NCBI RefSeq assembly: GCF_013035425.1
Contig: NZ_WQHX01000002.1
Span: 651,402-715,401, forward strand
Source: Ruegeria arenilitoris
Lineage (GTDB): Bacteria > Pseudomonadota > Alphaproteobacteria > Rhodobacterales > Rhodobacteraceae
DNA: 64,000 bases
Reading direction: 5' to 3'
The notes under the pieces were generated by a model that had not been told where the DNA came from, searched no databases, and saw only the letters and a program-made list of their open reading frames with translations. Positions 25,949-34,842 of this stretch are shown one piece after another. The stretch's first letter is position 1; each line of letters opens with the position of its first letter. A program made the position numbers and the translations under genes.

Positions 25949-27859
25949 TTGTTTCGTTTAATATTTCCCGCCGCTCTTATTCTTGGGAGCCCAGCCTTTG
26001 CTCAGGACGCTATTAACCCATTCGGGCTTGCCGGACCTTCTGGGCGACCTTATTCGCCTTACGCCGAACGCGCGTTTCCGACCCAAGTCTATTTTGGCGA
26101 CACGCATGTTCACACAGGATTGTCAGGGGATGCCGGCGGAGGGGGCACACGGCTCATGCCTCGCGACGCATATCGGTTTGCGCGGGGCGAGCAGGTGATG
26201 TCAAACACCGGCCAACCTGTCAAACTATCCCGACCTCTCGACTTCTTCATGATAACAGATCATTCGGATGCGATGGGTGCCATCACCGACATTATCGGTG
26301 GCGCGCCGAACATCCTTGCAGATGAGCAAGGCAGATACTTTCACGAAGAGTTCAATAAAGGTGGAGAAGCCGCATTAGCAGCGGCACTTGAGTTGACTGC
26401 GGCATTCGCGCAAGGGCAGGTTTCCCCTGCGCTGAACTATCAACCGGGAAATCCCGCTTATGCTCGCGTTTGGGACGACATTATCGATTCGGCCGAAGAG
26501 TATAATGAACCCGGCGTATTCAGCACGTTCATCGCCTATGAATGGACGTCCCTCGTCGCAGGCAACAATCTGCATCGAAACGTGATTTTCCGAGATGGCC
26601 CCCAACGCACACGGCAAATACTACCATACACCACGACGCCGCCCGTAGGCTCCCCGAACCCTCGTGACCTGTGGAATTGGTTGGAAAATTATGAGCAAAC
26701 GACCGGCGGACGCGTACTGGTGATCCCTCACAATGGTAATCTGTCGAACGGTTGGATGTTTCCGCTTGTCGATGACTTTGCAGATGGCGCACCACTGGAC
26801 CCCACCTATGCGGAGGCTCGAAACAGATGGGAAAGACTTTACGAACCAACGCAGATAAAAGGCGACGGTGAGGCGCACCCATTCCTGTCCCCTGATGATG
26901 AGTTTGCTGACTTTGAGACGTGGGATTACGGGAACCTGGATGCTTCGGTTCCGAAAAAGCCAGATATGTTGCCCGGTGAATATGCTCGATCTGGGTTGCT
27001 TCGAGGCCTGTCACTGGAACACAAATTGGGGACGAACCCTTTCAAATTTGGCTTCGGCGGAGCCAGCGACACGCACACTGGCTTGACCGCGCCCGACAAC
27101 GACAATTTCTTTGGTAAGTTCACTGGGTACGAACCCAGTGAAGAACGTAGCCAACATGTAAGCAAGACATATTCTGATGGAGCAGTCGCGCTGCGGTCCT
27201 CGCAATACATTACCGGAGGCCTGACGGCAGTGTGGGCGGAGGAAAACTCCCGCGAGGCAATTTGGGATGCAATGCATCGGCGTGAAACCTATGCAACCAC
27301 AGGACCCCGTATACGCGTCCGAATGTTCGGAGGTTATTCCTTCAAAGAAGACGACGCGTTGCGACGGGATTTGGCACTAGTAGGCTACACCAAAGGTGTG
27401 CCGATGGGTAGTGATCTAGGTACAGGAGAAGGCGCCCCTTCTTTTCTAGTTTATGCGCTTCGTGATCCGGTGGGTGCCAATCTGGATCGCATTCAGATCA
27501 TCAAGGGTTGGCTGGACACCGAAGGCCAGCAACAGGAAAAGGTTTATGATATCAGCTGGTCGGGGGACCGTGAACCTAATGCCAATGGGAAGTTACCACC
27601 CGTGGGAAATACCGTGGACCTCTCAATTCCATCTTGGACAAACACAATTGGGGCCTCTGAGTTGGGGACCGTGTGGAAAGATCCTGACTTTGATCCTTTG
27701 GAAAGCGCGTTCTACTACGCTCGAGTGATTGAAATTCCTACCCCACGATGGACAGCTTATGATGCTGTAAAGTTCGGAATAGAAATGCCCGAAGACGTCC
27801 AATTGATAACACAGGAACGCGCCTATACTTCACCAATATGGTACGTGCCAGTACAATAG
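25949..27859 (+). CDS. DUF3604-family exported metallohydrolase (copy 2)
   Basis: A 636-residue paralogue of the protein at 17076. A signal peptide (FRLIFPAALILGSPAFAQ) is followed by FGDTHVHTGLSGDAGG (HxH), FFMITDHSDAMG, VIPHNGNLSNGWMF and GGASDTHTG, the same four metal-ligand motifs in the same order, and the C-terminal LDRIQIIKGW and EIPTPRWTAYD segments. A GGGAGGA just upstream of TTG 25949 is the deciding evidence for the start; an ATG at 25925 lacks a site. The two copies are on opposite strands and about 7 kb apart, with inserts of different length, so they are paralogues and not a recent duplication. Function unknown. Confidence 0.88.
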   Translation: MFRLIFPAALILGSPAFAQDAINPFGLAGPSGRPYSPYAERAFPTQVYFGDTHVHTGLSGDAGGGGTRLMPRDAYRFARGEQVMSNTGQPVKLSRPLDFFMITDHSDAMGAITDIIGGAPNILADEQGRYFHEEFNKGGEAALAAALELTAAFAQGQVSPALNYQPGNPAYARVWDDIIDSAEEYNEPGVFSTFIAYEWTSLVAGNNLHRNVIFRDGPQRTRQILPYTTTPPVGSPNPRDLWNWLENYEQTTGGRVLVIPHNGNLSNGWMFPLVDDFADGAPLDPTYAEARNRWERLYEPTQIKGDGEAHPFLSPDDEFADFETWDYGNLDASVPKKPDMLPGEYARSGLLRGLSLEHKLGTNPFKFGFGGASDTHTGLTAPDNDNFFGKFTGYEPSEERSQHVSKTYSDGAVALRSSQYITGGLTAVWAEENSREAIWDAMHRRETYATTGPRIRVRMFGGYSFKEDDALRRDLALVGYTKGVPMGSDLGTGEGAPSFLVYALRDPVGANLDRIQIIKGWLDTEGQQQEKVYDISWSGDREPNANGKLPPVGNTVDLSIPSWTNTIGASELGTVWKDPDFDPLESAFYYARVIEIPTPRWTAYDAVKFGIEMPEDVQLITQERAYTSPIWYVPVQ

Positions 27860-27987
27860 TCCTGACTGCAAAATCTGATTTGCGTTAGGTTCAGCGCACG
27901 GTCTTTGCAGCCAATGCATACGCCAGTTGAGCGGAAAAAGCTGCGTTGTAGCTTTTGCTGAACGTCGATGACCTTACCAAAAACGGA

Positions 27988-29877
27988 TTAGAAAAAGAGC
28001 GCTAACCCGGTCATGGAGACAATCAAGAAAAGCAACGTCATGATGCCGCCAGAACGAAGGAAGTCAACCACCCGGTAACCTGCAGGTCCCATAATTAGAG
28101 CATTCACCTGGTGGGTCGGGATCAAAAATGAATTGGACGTTGAAATTGCCACCGTCAAGGCAAACACAGCTGGGTTTCCTCCCGCTGATACCGCAATAGA
28201 AACAGCTAGCGGAACCAATAAAACAGTTGCGCCTACGTTGGACATAACCAGCGTGAACGCTGTAGCCAAAACTGCTATTCCAGCTTGCAACGACCATATT
28301 GGCCAACCTTTCAGGAAAGCTAGTACGTGCGCAGCGATCCAATCCGCGGTGCCGGTGTTTTGGACCGCCTGACCAAGCGGGATCAGAGAGGCGAGCAGAA
28401 AAACCGTGCTCCAGCTGATCGATTCATAGGCTTCATCAATCGACAGTACTCGGCTCAGCACCATCCCAATAGCACCGATCAACAGACACAAAGACAGACG
28501 CAAATCGGAGAAGAGGATCAAACTCAACGCTATGATAAAAAAGGCGACTGCCCAGCCGACTTTGTGCGGCCGCAATTCCTCCTGCGGAAAGTCCGAGGTT
28601 ACTACAACAAAATCTCTGTCGGACTTTAGTCGGGTCAGCCGATCCCACTGTACATGGACGACACAAGTGTCCCCTGCCTGCAAAGGCACCTGCCCGATAT
28701 GTGTGGCCGCATGATCCTCAGTTTCCACATGGCTTAAAGTTTCCTCGCCACGTTGAATAGCCAACAATGACAGCCCATGTGTTTGACGCAGACGAAGATC
28801 AATCGGGGTCTCACCAATAACCGAAGAGCCAGGCGGAATAACGACCTCTGCCACCCCTGATTGAGTTGCGGCAAAATCATCTGCAAATACATCCAGTTGC
28901 GGCAAAATTTCCAGTCCGTACGGTTCGGCAAACTCCCTCTGAACAACTCGACGCAGGCCAAGCACCGCCAATCGCGCTGGCGCCTCTATCTTGGTGTCAG
29001 CCATTGGTGCGATGACCTTGTGGCCTCGATAGGATGTGCCGAGGATATACATATGATGGGCGACCATCAGATCCGCGAGGGTCTGTCCGATGATGATTGA
29101 GCCTTCCGGAACTCGAACTTCGAACATATCCGCCCGAAGACCATACGTATTTTCAATATAAGCCTGCATGGATCGAGCTGAGCTGGCATCCTCTCCCCGT
29201 TCGCGGTGCGCAGGCAGAACCCAACGTCCGACCAGCACAAAGTAAAGTACTCCGGTCAAAACCAGCATCACGCCGATAGGTGTAACGGAGAATAAACCGA
29301 ATGTTTCCATCTGCTGATCCGCGGGCAAAGACGCATTTGCCGAGACAATAAGGTCGTTCAAAAGGATTAATGGTGAAGAACCCACCAGAGTGATGGTGCC
29401 GCCAAGTATTGCGCAAAACCCCATGGGCATCAACAATCGGCTCATCGGGATTTCTGTACGCGCTGAGATACGGCTAACAACCGGTAGAAAAAGCGCTGCC
29501 GCCCCGACGTTCTGCATAAACGAGCTAATAATGCCGACAGTTGTTGAGACAATTGGAATAATACGTGCTTCTGTGGTCCCTCCATTTTTTAGGATCACGG
29601 CAGCAACTTTTGACATCAGTCCAGTCTTGTCGAGCCCCGCACCAAGAATCATAACCGCAATAATGGACATCACCGCGTTAGAGGAGAAGCCTTGAAAAAG
29701 TTCGGTAACATTGGCCAGATTTCCCAATCCAGGCAGATAACTCAGCGCGCCCAACAGTACCATCACAAGAACGGCCGCCACATCAATCCGCACGACTTCG
29801 GTTACGAAAAGTAAGACCGTGAACGACAGCAAGCTCAGCACTGCGATCATTTCATAGGTCAGTGTAGGTAATTCCAT
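27988..29877 (-). CDS. SLC13-family (DASS) permease with two RCK_C/TrkA-C domains
   Basis: A 629-residue transporter: an N-terminal membrane block (about residues 5-220), two soluble RCK_C/TrkA-C-like domains (about 240-305 and 340-410; each has the V-x-x-G-S-x-x-I-G-x-T/P-L motif), then a second membrane block (about 435-629) with the SNVGATVLLVPLA and TSNSFLIPTHQVNAL motifs of the SLC13 fold. This layout is typical of SLC13/CitT permeases such as SAC1/YfbS, which carry sulfate or dicarboxylates with sodium. The RCK_C domains suggest regulation by a small ligand. CAGGAGT precedes ATG 29877. Convergent with the second DUF3604 gene; substrate open. Confidence 0.85.
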   Translation of the reverse strand: MELPTLTYEMIAVLSLLSFTVLLFVTEVVRIDVAAVLVMVLLGALSYLPGLGNLANVTELFQGFSSNAVMSIIAVMILGAGLDKTGLMSKVAAVILKNGGTTEARIIPIVSTTVGIISSFMQNVGAAALFLPVVSRISARTEIPMSRLLMPMGFCAILGGTITLVGSSPLILLNDLIVSANASLPADQQMETFGLFSVTPIGVMLVLTGVLYFVLVGRWVLPAHRERGEDASSARSMQAYIENTYGLRADMFEVRVPEGSIIIGQTLADLMVAHHMYILGTSYRGHKVIAPMADTKIEAPARLAVLGLRRVVQREFAEPYGLEILPQLDVFADDFAATQSGVAEVVIPPGSSVIGETPIDLRLRQTHGLSLLAIQRGEETLSHVETEDHAATHIGQVPLQAGDTCVVHVQWDRLTRLKSDRDFVVVTSDFPQEELRPHKVGWAVAFFIIALSLILFSDLRLSLCLLIGAIGMVLSRVLSIDEAYESISWSTVFLLASLIPLGQAVQNTGTADWIAAHVLAFLKGWPIWSLQAGIAVLATAFTLVMSNVGATVLLVPLAVSIAVSAGGNPAVFALTVAISTSNSFLIPTHQVNALIMGPAGYRVVDFLRSGGIMTLLFLIVSMTGLALFF

Positions 29878-30424
29878 AGCGTACTCCTGACCTTACCCTA
29901 ACCTACTGGGAGTAAATGCGAAGGACCAACTGTGCGCGGAAGATAAGGCCAAAAGCATTCTGACCGGTTTGCCCCAACCAATTGCTTAGCAGTTTCTGCA
30001 GTTCAGGACAGGGTAAGCCGCGCATGCGAACGCAGGTTTACCGCCGTATTCGCAGGCGCGCTCTGTTTCCGCCGAATGGAGACCGCAAACCCGGCAGGCA
30101 CGTTCGAACGCGGATCGGAGCAACGCAGAGATTTTCTTCCGTTTGAGATCTGAAGCAGAAACGGATGCGACGCCAGTTTCCACTTTAAGAACAATGTGTT
30201 TCCAAGTGCACGGTGGACACATTTTTGACACAATGTCAGTCTGAAAATATTGGCGACGAACTTAAAAATTTTAGAAAGTACGACCTTTTCTATTGGCTTT
30301 ATGGGGGACGTTTCGTCGGGTCGCCCTACGAGCGACCGCCTAATAATGCTGAAGTGTTACCCTACTGGATCCACAGAAGCTTCATTTAGTCCAACGCGGG
30401 GCTTGCGATGCAGAGGAAACGCTG
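29878..30424. other. Gap between SLC13 gene and small membrane protein
   Basis: About 550 bases between divergent genes. It contains only the weak cysteine-rich frame at 29986-30222 and the promoter regions of both neighbours; no RNA gene or terminator was recognised. Confidence 0.4.
29986..30222 (-). CDS. Possible small cysteine-rich protein
   Basis: An open frame of about 78 residues starting at ATG 30222 with cysteines in pairs: CPPC at the N-terminus, CRVC in the middle, and single or paired cysteines to the end (AAYPVLNCRNC). The pairs would suit a small zinc-binding knuckle, and the rest has a charged, helical look. Against it: no convincing ribosome site, and an overlapping frame on the same strand has similar length. 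No family was recognised. It is listed as a low-confidence candidate inside an otherwise empty 547-base gap. Confidence 0.25.
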   Translation of the reverse strand: MCPPCTWKHIVLKVETGVASVSASDLKRKKISALLRSAFERACRVCGLHSAETERACEYGGKPAFACAAYPVLNCRNC

Positions 30425-30916
30425 ATGCAAAAAATACTGACCCACTGCTACCTTGAAAGGCGTCGGATTGCGTTTGCGAGCTTCATGGCCTCATTGGCGG
30501 GTTTTGTTCTTTACTCGCACTTGGTCGGTACCGTTTTCGGATTGCCCTTCCCCGTATTTGCCGGACTGTTGTATATGGTTGTCGTCGGCTTCGCAGCGGC
30601 GCTAACAACCTTTATTTTCCCAAAGCTTCGCAGACTTGTCGATGGCATCGCATTTGCCCGCGTAAGTCTTGCAATCTCGGTTGTAGCTACACAGAATTAT
30701 CAACTGGTAAAGGCACCATTGGCCAGCGCGATCACAGTAGTTTTAGGCGCCATTTTCTTATTGGCCATAGGCAGACGCATTGGGCGTCTTGCCCAGAAAG
30801 AAAGCGCACCGCAACTGTTAGTGGCGTTCGTTGCGCCAATTGGAGCTTTGTTGCACTGGCTCGACAACTCTGATGGGTATGCTGAAGCGGTCAATCCGGA
30901 GACTACTGGCGCATAA
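30425..30916 (+). CDS. Polytopic membrane protein of unknown function
   Basis: A 163-residue protein that starts at ATG 30425 with AGAGGAA at a suitable distance. It has three or four hydrophobic helices (about residues 16-36, 42-66, 78-94 and 98-116) connected by short basic loops, and a polar C-terminal tail. No motif identifies a family. It is a single gene, followed by about 290 bases without a feature and then the lytic transglycosylase lipoprotein. An inner-membrane location is the only thing the sequence supports. Confidence 0.6.
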   Translation: MQKILTHCYLERRRIAFASFMASLAGFVLYSHLVGTVFGLPFPVFAGLLYMVVVGFAAALTTFIFPKLRRLVDGIAFARVSLAISVVATQNYQLVKAPLASAITVVLGAIFLLAIGRRIGRLAQKESAPQLLVAFVAPIGALLHWLDNSDGYAEAVNPETTGA

Positions 30917-31209
30917 TCGGCTCCTGCTAAATCTTAGTTTCCGATATATTCAGGATTTGACTTCAATCTTTGGGTAATGCGCAACTTGGAAGCTTTGCTT
31001 CTTTACTCTGACGCTTTGAGCTTCCTGCCACGCTGACAGCAGCTGCATTATGCTGCCCCGTGAAATGATACCAAGTTTCTGGATGTACTCGTTTTACGGA
31101 AGAAAAATTGCGCAGCAGGCCGAAACCCGCGCATTGAGTCTCAAGGCTATTGAATATCAGCCGCTGATAGGCAGTGATTGCATCAAGTTTCAGTACGTTG
31201 AGAGGTCGG

Positions 31210-31677
31210 ATGCGATACCTGATCCTAACCGTAGCATCGTCTTTGGCTGCTTGCAGCAGCGCGCCAAAGGAAACAGTGACTCGACTATATCCTAATGAAA
31301 CGGTCGAGCTTCGCGTGATGATCAACGAAACGGCGGACGCCCACGGCGTGCCGCGGAGCCTTGTTCACCGCGTGATCCAGCGGGAAAGCGATTACCGCCC
31401 CTACGCACGCAACGGTCCCTACTACGGTTTGATGCAAATCCTTCCAGCTACGGCGCGCCAAATGGGGTTTCAAGGCGAAGCCTCGGACCTATTGGACGCA
31501 CAGACCAACCTTACCTATGCGGTAAAATACCTGCGTGGGGCTTGGATGGTTTCTGACGGAAGCGAACCCGAAGCTGTGATGTGGTACGCGCGTGGATATT
31601 ATTACGAGGCACGGAACCGCTGTATGCTTGTGGACACTGGGCTTAGGGATACCGAGGTGCGAAAATACTGCGGCTGA
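31210..31677 (+). CDS. Lytic transglycosylase (SLT fold) lipoprotein
   Basis: A 155-residue lipoprotein. The start ATG 31210 (after GAGAGG) begins a signal peptide that ends in the lipobox LAAC, with the cysteine at about residue 14. The SLT-domain motifs follow: the catalytic glutamate in QRESDYRP, then YYGLMQILPATARQMGF and a repeat of NLTYAVKYLRGAW, the standard lysozyme-like core that cleaves peptidoglycan to 1,6-anhydro products. A C-terminal disulfide (RCMLVD...KYCG) is possible. The frame is open to 31174, but the internal start gives the lipoprotein signal. It stands alone. Confidence 0.82.
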   Translation: MRYLILTVASSLAACSSAPKETVTRLYPNETVELRVMINETADAHGVPRSLVHRVIQRESDYRPYARNGPYYGLMQILPATARQMGFQGEASDLLDAQTNLTYAVKYLRGAWMVSDGSEPEAVMWYARGYYYEARNRCMLVDTGLRDTEVRKYCG

Positions 31678-32046
31678 GGGAATACCGAAGTTTCGGAATC
31701 AAAATACTTTCGGCTTCCGATTCCTCTGCAATGACCAATCCATTGCTCTTTTGTGTTTGCAGTCAGATCAGAAAGGCACCCAGCGCTTTCTATCAAGTGA
31801 TATTGGAATTAGTTCTAAGCATTTTTGACAAGATCGATATACCTCAAGCACAATAATTCGGATCCTCAATTGGCCTGCTGTTGAGGGTTCAGAAGTGAGC
31901 GGCAACTTCGAAAACAGATTGGGATATTTTTGGATCAAAATTTTATGTTCTGGTTTCGAATTGGTTTAGTGTAGCATTTTGTCGCAGACTGTTGAAATTC
32001 GTCTGTAACAAAAACTCCACCTCGGGAACCAAGCAGGGATGGGAAC
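31678..32046. other. Intergenic region upstream of the ammonium transporter
   Basis: About 370 bases without a coding frame. It should include the amt promoter. I looked for a sigma-54 site and found no proper GG-N10-GC element. Confidence 0.4.
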
Positions 32047-33423
32047 ATGGAAGAGCAACTAGCGGAACTAGCGGCGAAAGTCGCGGAACTGGAAGCAGCG
32101 GCTTCTGTAACGAACACAATGTTTGCAGAAACCTACTACTACCTAACAATACCTTTGATGGTTATCATACACGCCGGATTTTTGGCATACGAGATGGGTG
32201 CATCCCGTCAAAAAAACGTGCTTGCGTCGGGCATTAAGAACATTCTCGCATTCGCGTTTATGATGCCCACATTTTATTTCTTTGGGTGGTGGGTCTACTG
32301 GGGGTTCCCAACCGGCATCACGTTCTCAGAGGGCGCCATGGGCATTTCCGGAGCCGAGTACGCTGCATTCGCGTGGCCATGGACCGAAAGTGCAGGACCC
32401 AATCTGGATGATCAGGCGACAGGTGTGTTCTGGGGTGCTTTCGCACTTTTTGCAGCAACCACAGCGTCGATCTTCTCAGGCGCGGTAATCGAGCGAATTC
32501 AAGTTGTTGGATTTGTTATCCTTGCCGTTGTTCTGGGCTCGTTCGCATGGGTTGTTGCAGCAGCTTGGGGCTGGCACGCAGACGGATGGCTAGTAACCCA
32601 ATGGGGAGTACACGACTTTGGCGCAGCGGGACTGGTACACGCCGTGGCAGGTTTCTTTGCCCTTGGCGTTTTGATCAATCTTGGCCCGAGAATTGGTAAA
32701 TACAACGAAGACGGTTCGGCAAATCACATCGCAGGACACAACATGCCTTTCACCGTAACCGGCCTGATGCTGATTATCGTTGGATTCTGGGGTTTTCTGA
32801 TGGCCTGTGTCATTGTCCCGGGTGAAGGGTGGAGCTGGTACGCGGATAAAGCGACAACAATCTACGGTACCCCGATGACTCTGTCTTCGTTGGCTTTCAA
32901 CATTCTGATGGGTATGTCGGGTGGTATAATTGGCGCGTGGGCAATCGCTCGTGACCCATTCTTTATGATGTCAGGTGCCCTTGCCGGCATCATCGCCACG
33001 GCTTCGGGACTTGACGTCTATGATCCCTCGCTCGCGTTCGTAATGGGCGCCGCAGGCGGAGCACTGCTGAAACCTTGCTACAATTTCTTAGACAAACGCG
33101 GCATAGACGACGCTGTCGGTGCCGTAACTGTTCACGGTACGATTGGTCTGTTCGGTCTGATCATGTTTGGCATCTGGGGTTCAGGTCTTCCAGCCATCCA
33201 GGGTGACGGCGTTGCCACTGTGTCGCTTGTAGGTCAGCTCGTTGGCGCGGTTGTATTTTTCCTGTTGGGATTTGTGCCTGGGTACGTTGTCAGTTGGATC
33301 CTCAATGCACTAGGAATGCTGCGCGTGGCGGAAGAAGCAGAACTCGCAGGGCTCGATCTAACCAAAGTACCATTGCAGGCGTATCCGGAAGGCATTGTTC
33401 CTTCCGCGCCTGCTGCAGAATAA
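32047..33423 (+). CDS. amt: Ammonium transporter (Amt family)
   Basis: A 458-residue Amt/Mep/Rh channel with eleven or more hydrophobic helices. The Amt features DFGAAGLVHAVAGFFAL (helix 5), NILMGMSGGIIGAWAI and HGTIGLFGLIMFGIWGSG are present; the twin histidines of the pore lie in the VHAVAG and VHGTIG segments. The N-terminus (MEEQLAELAAKVAELEAAA) is a helical extension in place of a cleavable signal. It takes up ammonium, or returns what leaks after amine catabolism, which suits the TMAO cluster starting 1.4 kb further on the other strand. A 55-residue membrane protein follows on the same transcript, and then a strong terminator. No GlnK gene is adjacent. Confidence 0.93.
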   Translation: MEEQLAELAAKVAELEAAASVTNTMFAETYYYLTIPLMVIIHAGFLAYEMGASRQKNVLASGIKNILAFAFMMPTFYFFGWWVYWGFPTGITFSEGAMGISGAEYAAFAWPWTESAGPNLDDQATGVFWGAFALFAATTASIFSGAVIERIQVVGFVILAVVLGSFAWVVAAAWGWHADGWLVTQWGVHDFGAAGLVHAVAGFFALGVLINLGPRIGKYNEDGSANHIAGHNMPFTVTGLMLIIVGFWGFLMACVIVPGEGWSWYADKATTIYGTPMTLSSLAFNILMGMSGGIIGAWAIARDPFFMMSGALAGIIATASGLDVYDPSLAFVMGAAGGALLKPCYNFLDKRGIDDAVGAVTVHGTIGLFGLIMFGIWGSGLPAIQGDGVATVSLVGQLVGAVVFFLLGFVPGYVVSWILNALGMLRVAEEAELAGLDLTKVPLQAYPEGIVPSAPAAE

Positions 33424-33447
33424 ACATCTGAATTAGGAGACTGAAAA

Positions 33448-33615
33448 ATGGGATTTGATCTAGCAAACGTCGATGAGATGACTGGCCCGATCTTCACAGG
33501 GGCAGGATCATCAATGTCGACTGTCTGGTTTCTTCTCGCCGTTTTGGTGTGCATTTACACTCTTTGGAGTGGCTACAAGCACGAGCATGACGCCTACAAG
33601 AAACTGAAAAAGTAA
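33448..33615 (+). CDS. Single-helix 55-residue protein co-transcribed with Amt
   Basis: A short gene: ATG 33448 with AGGAG eight bases upstream, 24 bases after the Amt stop. The product has an N-terminal polar stretch (MGFDLANVDEMTGP), one hydrophobic helix (STVWFLLAVLVCIYTLWSGY, about residues 24-43) and a basic end (YKHEHDAYKKLKK). Ribosome site, spacing and terminator immediately after it argue that it is a real co-expressed gene. It could be a subunit, assembly factor or modulator of the channel. I do not recall a named family, so its role is open. Confidence 0.65.
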   Translation: MGFDLANVDEMTGPIFTGAGSSMSTVWFLLAVLVCIYTLWSGYKHEHDAYKKLKK

Positions 33616-33631
33616 CTTCAAGTAACTATCT

Positions 33632-33662
33632 AAAGGGCCGCCCAATTGGTGCGGCCCTTTTC
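33632..33662 (+). terminator. Rho-independent terminator of the amt operon
   Basis: A perfect ten-base stem, AAAGGGCCGC (33632-33641) against GCGGCCCTTT (33651-33660), with a nine-base loop, then more T residues. It follows the 55-residue gene by 16 bases and ends just before the P450 start. Confidence 0.85.
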
Positions 33663-33675
33663 AGACAGGACAGCC

Positions 33676-34842
33676 ATGGATCGACGTCTTCCATTTCTAG
33701 ATCTAGCAAGTCCGACCTTTTCAACGCGTTCTCAGGAAGTGCACACAGCGCGCCAGACAGCTTGGTGTGCCCGGACGCCGTTTGGTTATGCAGTTCTAAG
33801 ACACCGCCAAGGCGGTATGATTTTGCGTGACCGGAGATTTCGTCAAGGCAGCCACTCCTGGCCGAACATGGTGGGGCTAAAGGGCAGTTTCGCCGAGTTT
33901 TGGAAACGCAGCGTTATATCGCTGGAAGGCGAAGAACATTCAGCATTGAGGAAAATTGCGCAGAATGCATTGGCGCAGGAACATATCGTTGCGCTGGAGC
34001 CTGATTTTGTCGAAATCGCAGAAACCTTGTGTGACAACCTTCTTAGTCATGAGCCTTTTGACATAATTGACGGTTTCACCGAACCGTTCGCAGGACAGGC
34101 AATTACAACACTATTAGGCCTGCCATTGCACATCTCCGAGCGCCTTGCAGCAGACGCAACCTGCCTAGGTCTCGCTATGGGGCCAGAGGCAATCAATTAT
34201 CAGGCAGAGGTAAACGCGTCCGTAGACAGATTGACGAAAATGGCAAATCGGTTGCTCGATGCACCGCCAAGCGGCAGTTTTGTTGCCCGCCTAATTTCGG
34301 AAGACTATGAAGATCGTCAGGCGCTAATTGATTTGACGGTAATTTCGATCTTTGGCGGCGTGGATACTACTCGCGCGCAACTCGCTTTTGCCGCACATCT
34401 TTTTTCGCAACATCCAGAACAGTGGACCTGGTTGCGGAACAATCCGCAAGCGGTTTCAAACGCCATCGACGAAGTGATCAGAATGCGCCCGACAACGACT
34501 TGGGCGACCCGCGAAGCATTGGAAGATGTCACCATCGGTGATGTCATTATTCGCGCAGGGGAAACTGTGCACATTTTGGTTCATGCTTCTGCTACAGACC
34601 CTGAAACAGGCCATGATGGCAATTTTGATATTCGCGTCCGCCGAAAACCGCATTTTGGTTTCGGAGGGGGCGCTCATCATTGTTTGGGACACCTTGTCGC
34701 GCGAACAGACATGACGGCCGCGTTGAACGTCTGGCTACGTCGGTGGGAGGCTATCGAACTTGCAGAGGAACCAGTCTTTTTGCCTGACAGCGGCAACACT
34801 AGCCCCCTGACTATGTCTGTGATGCCAGTCTGGGCCAACTAG
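33676..34842 (+). CDS. Cytochrome P450
   Basis: A 388-residue soluble P450. The I-helix oxygen motif GGVDTTR, the ExxR pair in DEVIRMRP and the heme loop FGFGGGAHHCLG with its cysteine are all present, so the enzyme should be active. Length fits class I bacterial P450s, which need a separate ferredoxin and reductase; neither is adjacent. The open frame begins at 33646 inside the terminator, but ATG 33676, following AGGA, gives MDRRLPFLDL, a typical P450 N-terminus. It is convergent with the FAD oxidoreductase downstream, overlapping by four bases. Substrate is unknown. Confidence 0.9.
   Translation: MDRRLPFLDLASPTFSTRSQEVHTARQTAWCARTPFGYAVLRHRQGGMILRDRRFRQGSHSWPNMVGLKGSFAEFWKRSVISLEGEEHSALRKIAQNALAQEHIVALEPDFVEIAETLCDNLLSHEPFDIIDGFTEPFAGQAITTLLGLPLHISERLAADATCLGLAMGPEAINYQAEVNASVDRLTKMANRLLDAPPSGSFVARLISEDYEDRQALIDLTVISIFGGVDTTRAQLAFAAHLFSQHPEQWTWLRNNPQAVSNAIDEVIRMRPTTTWATREALEDVTIGDVIIRAGETVHILVHASATDPETGHDGNFDIRVRRKPHFGFGGGAHHCLGHLVARTDMTAALNVWLRRWEAIELAEEPVFLPDSGNTSPLTMSVMPVWAN

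Noticed and set aside
30003..30233. Overlapping minus-strand frame with MCQKCVHRALGN start
   Set aside because: Overlaps the cysteine-rich frame and has a less protein-like composition; at most one can be real and neither is strong.
31860..32046. Sigma-54 promoter before amt
   Set aside because: TTGGCC was noticed, but the GG-N10-GC spacing does not hold.
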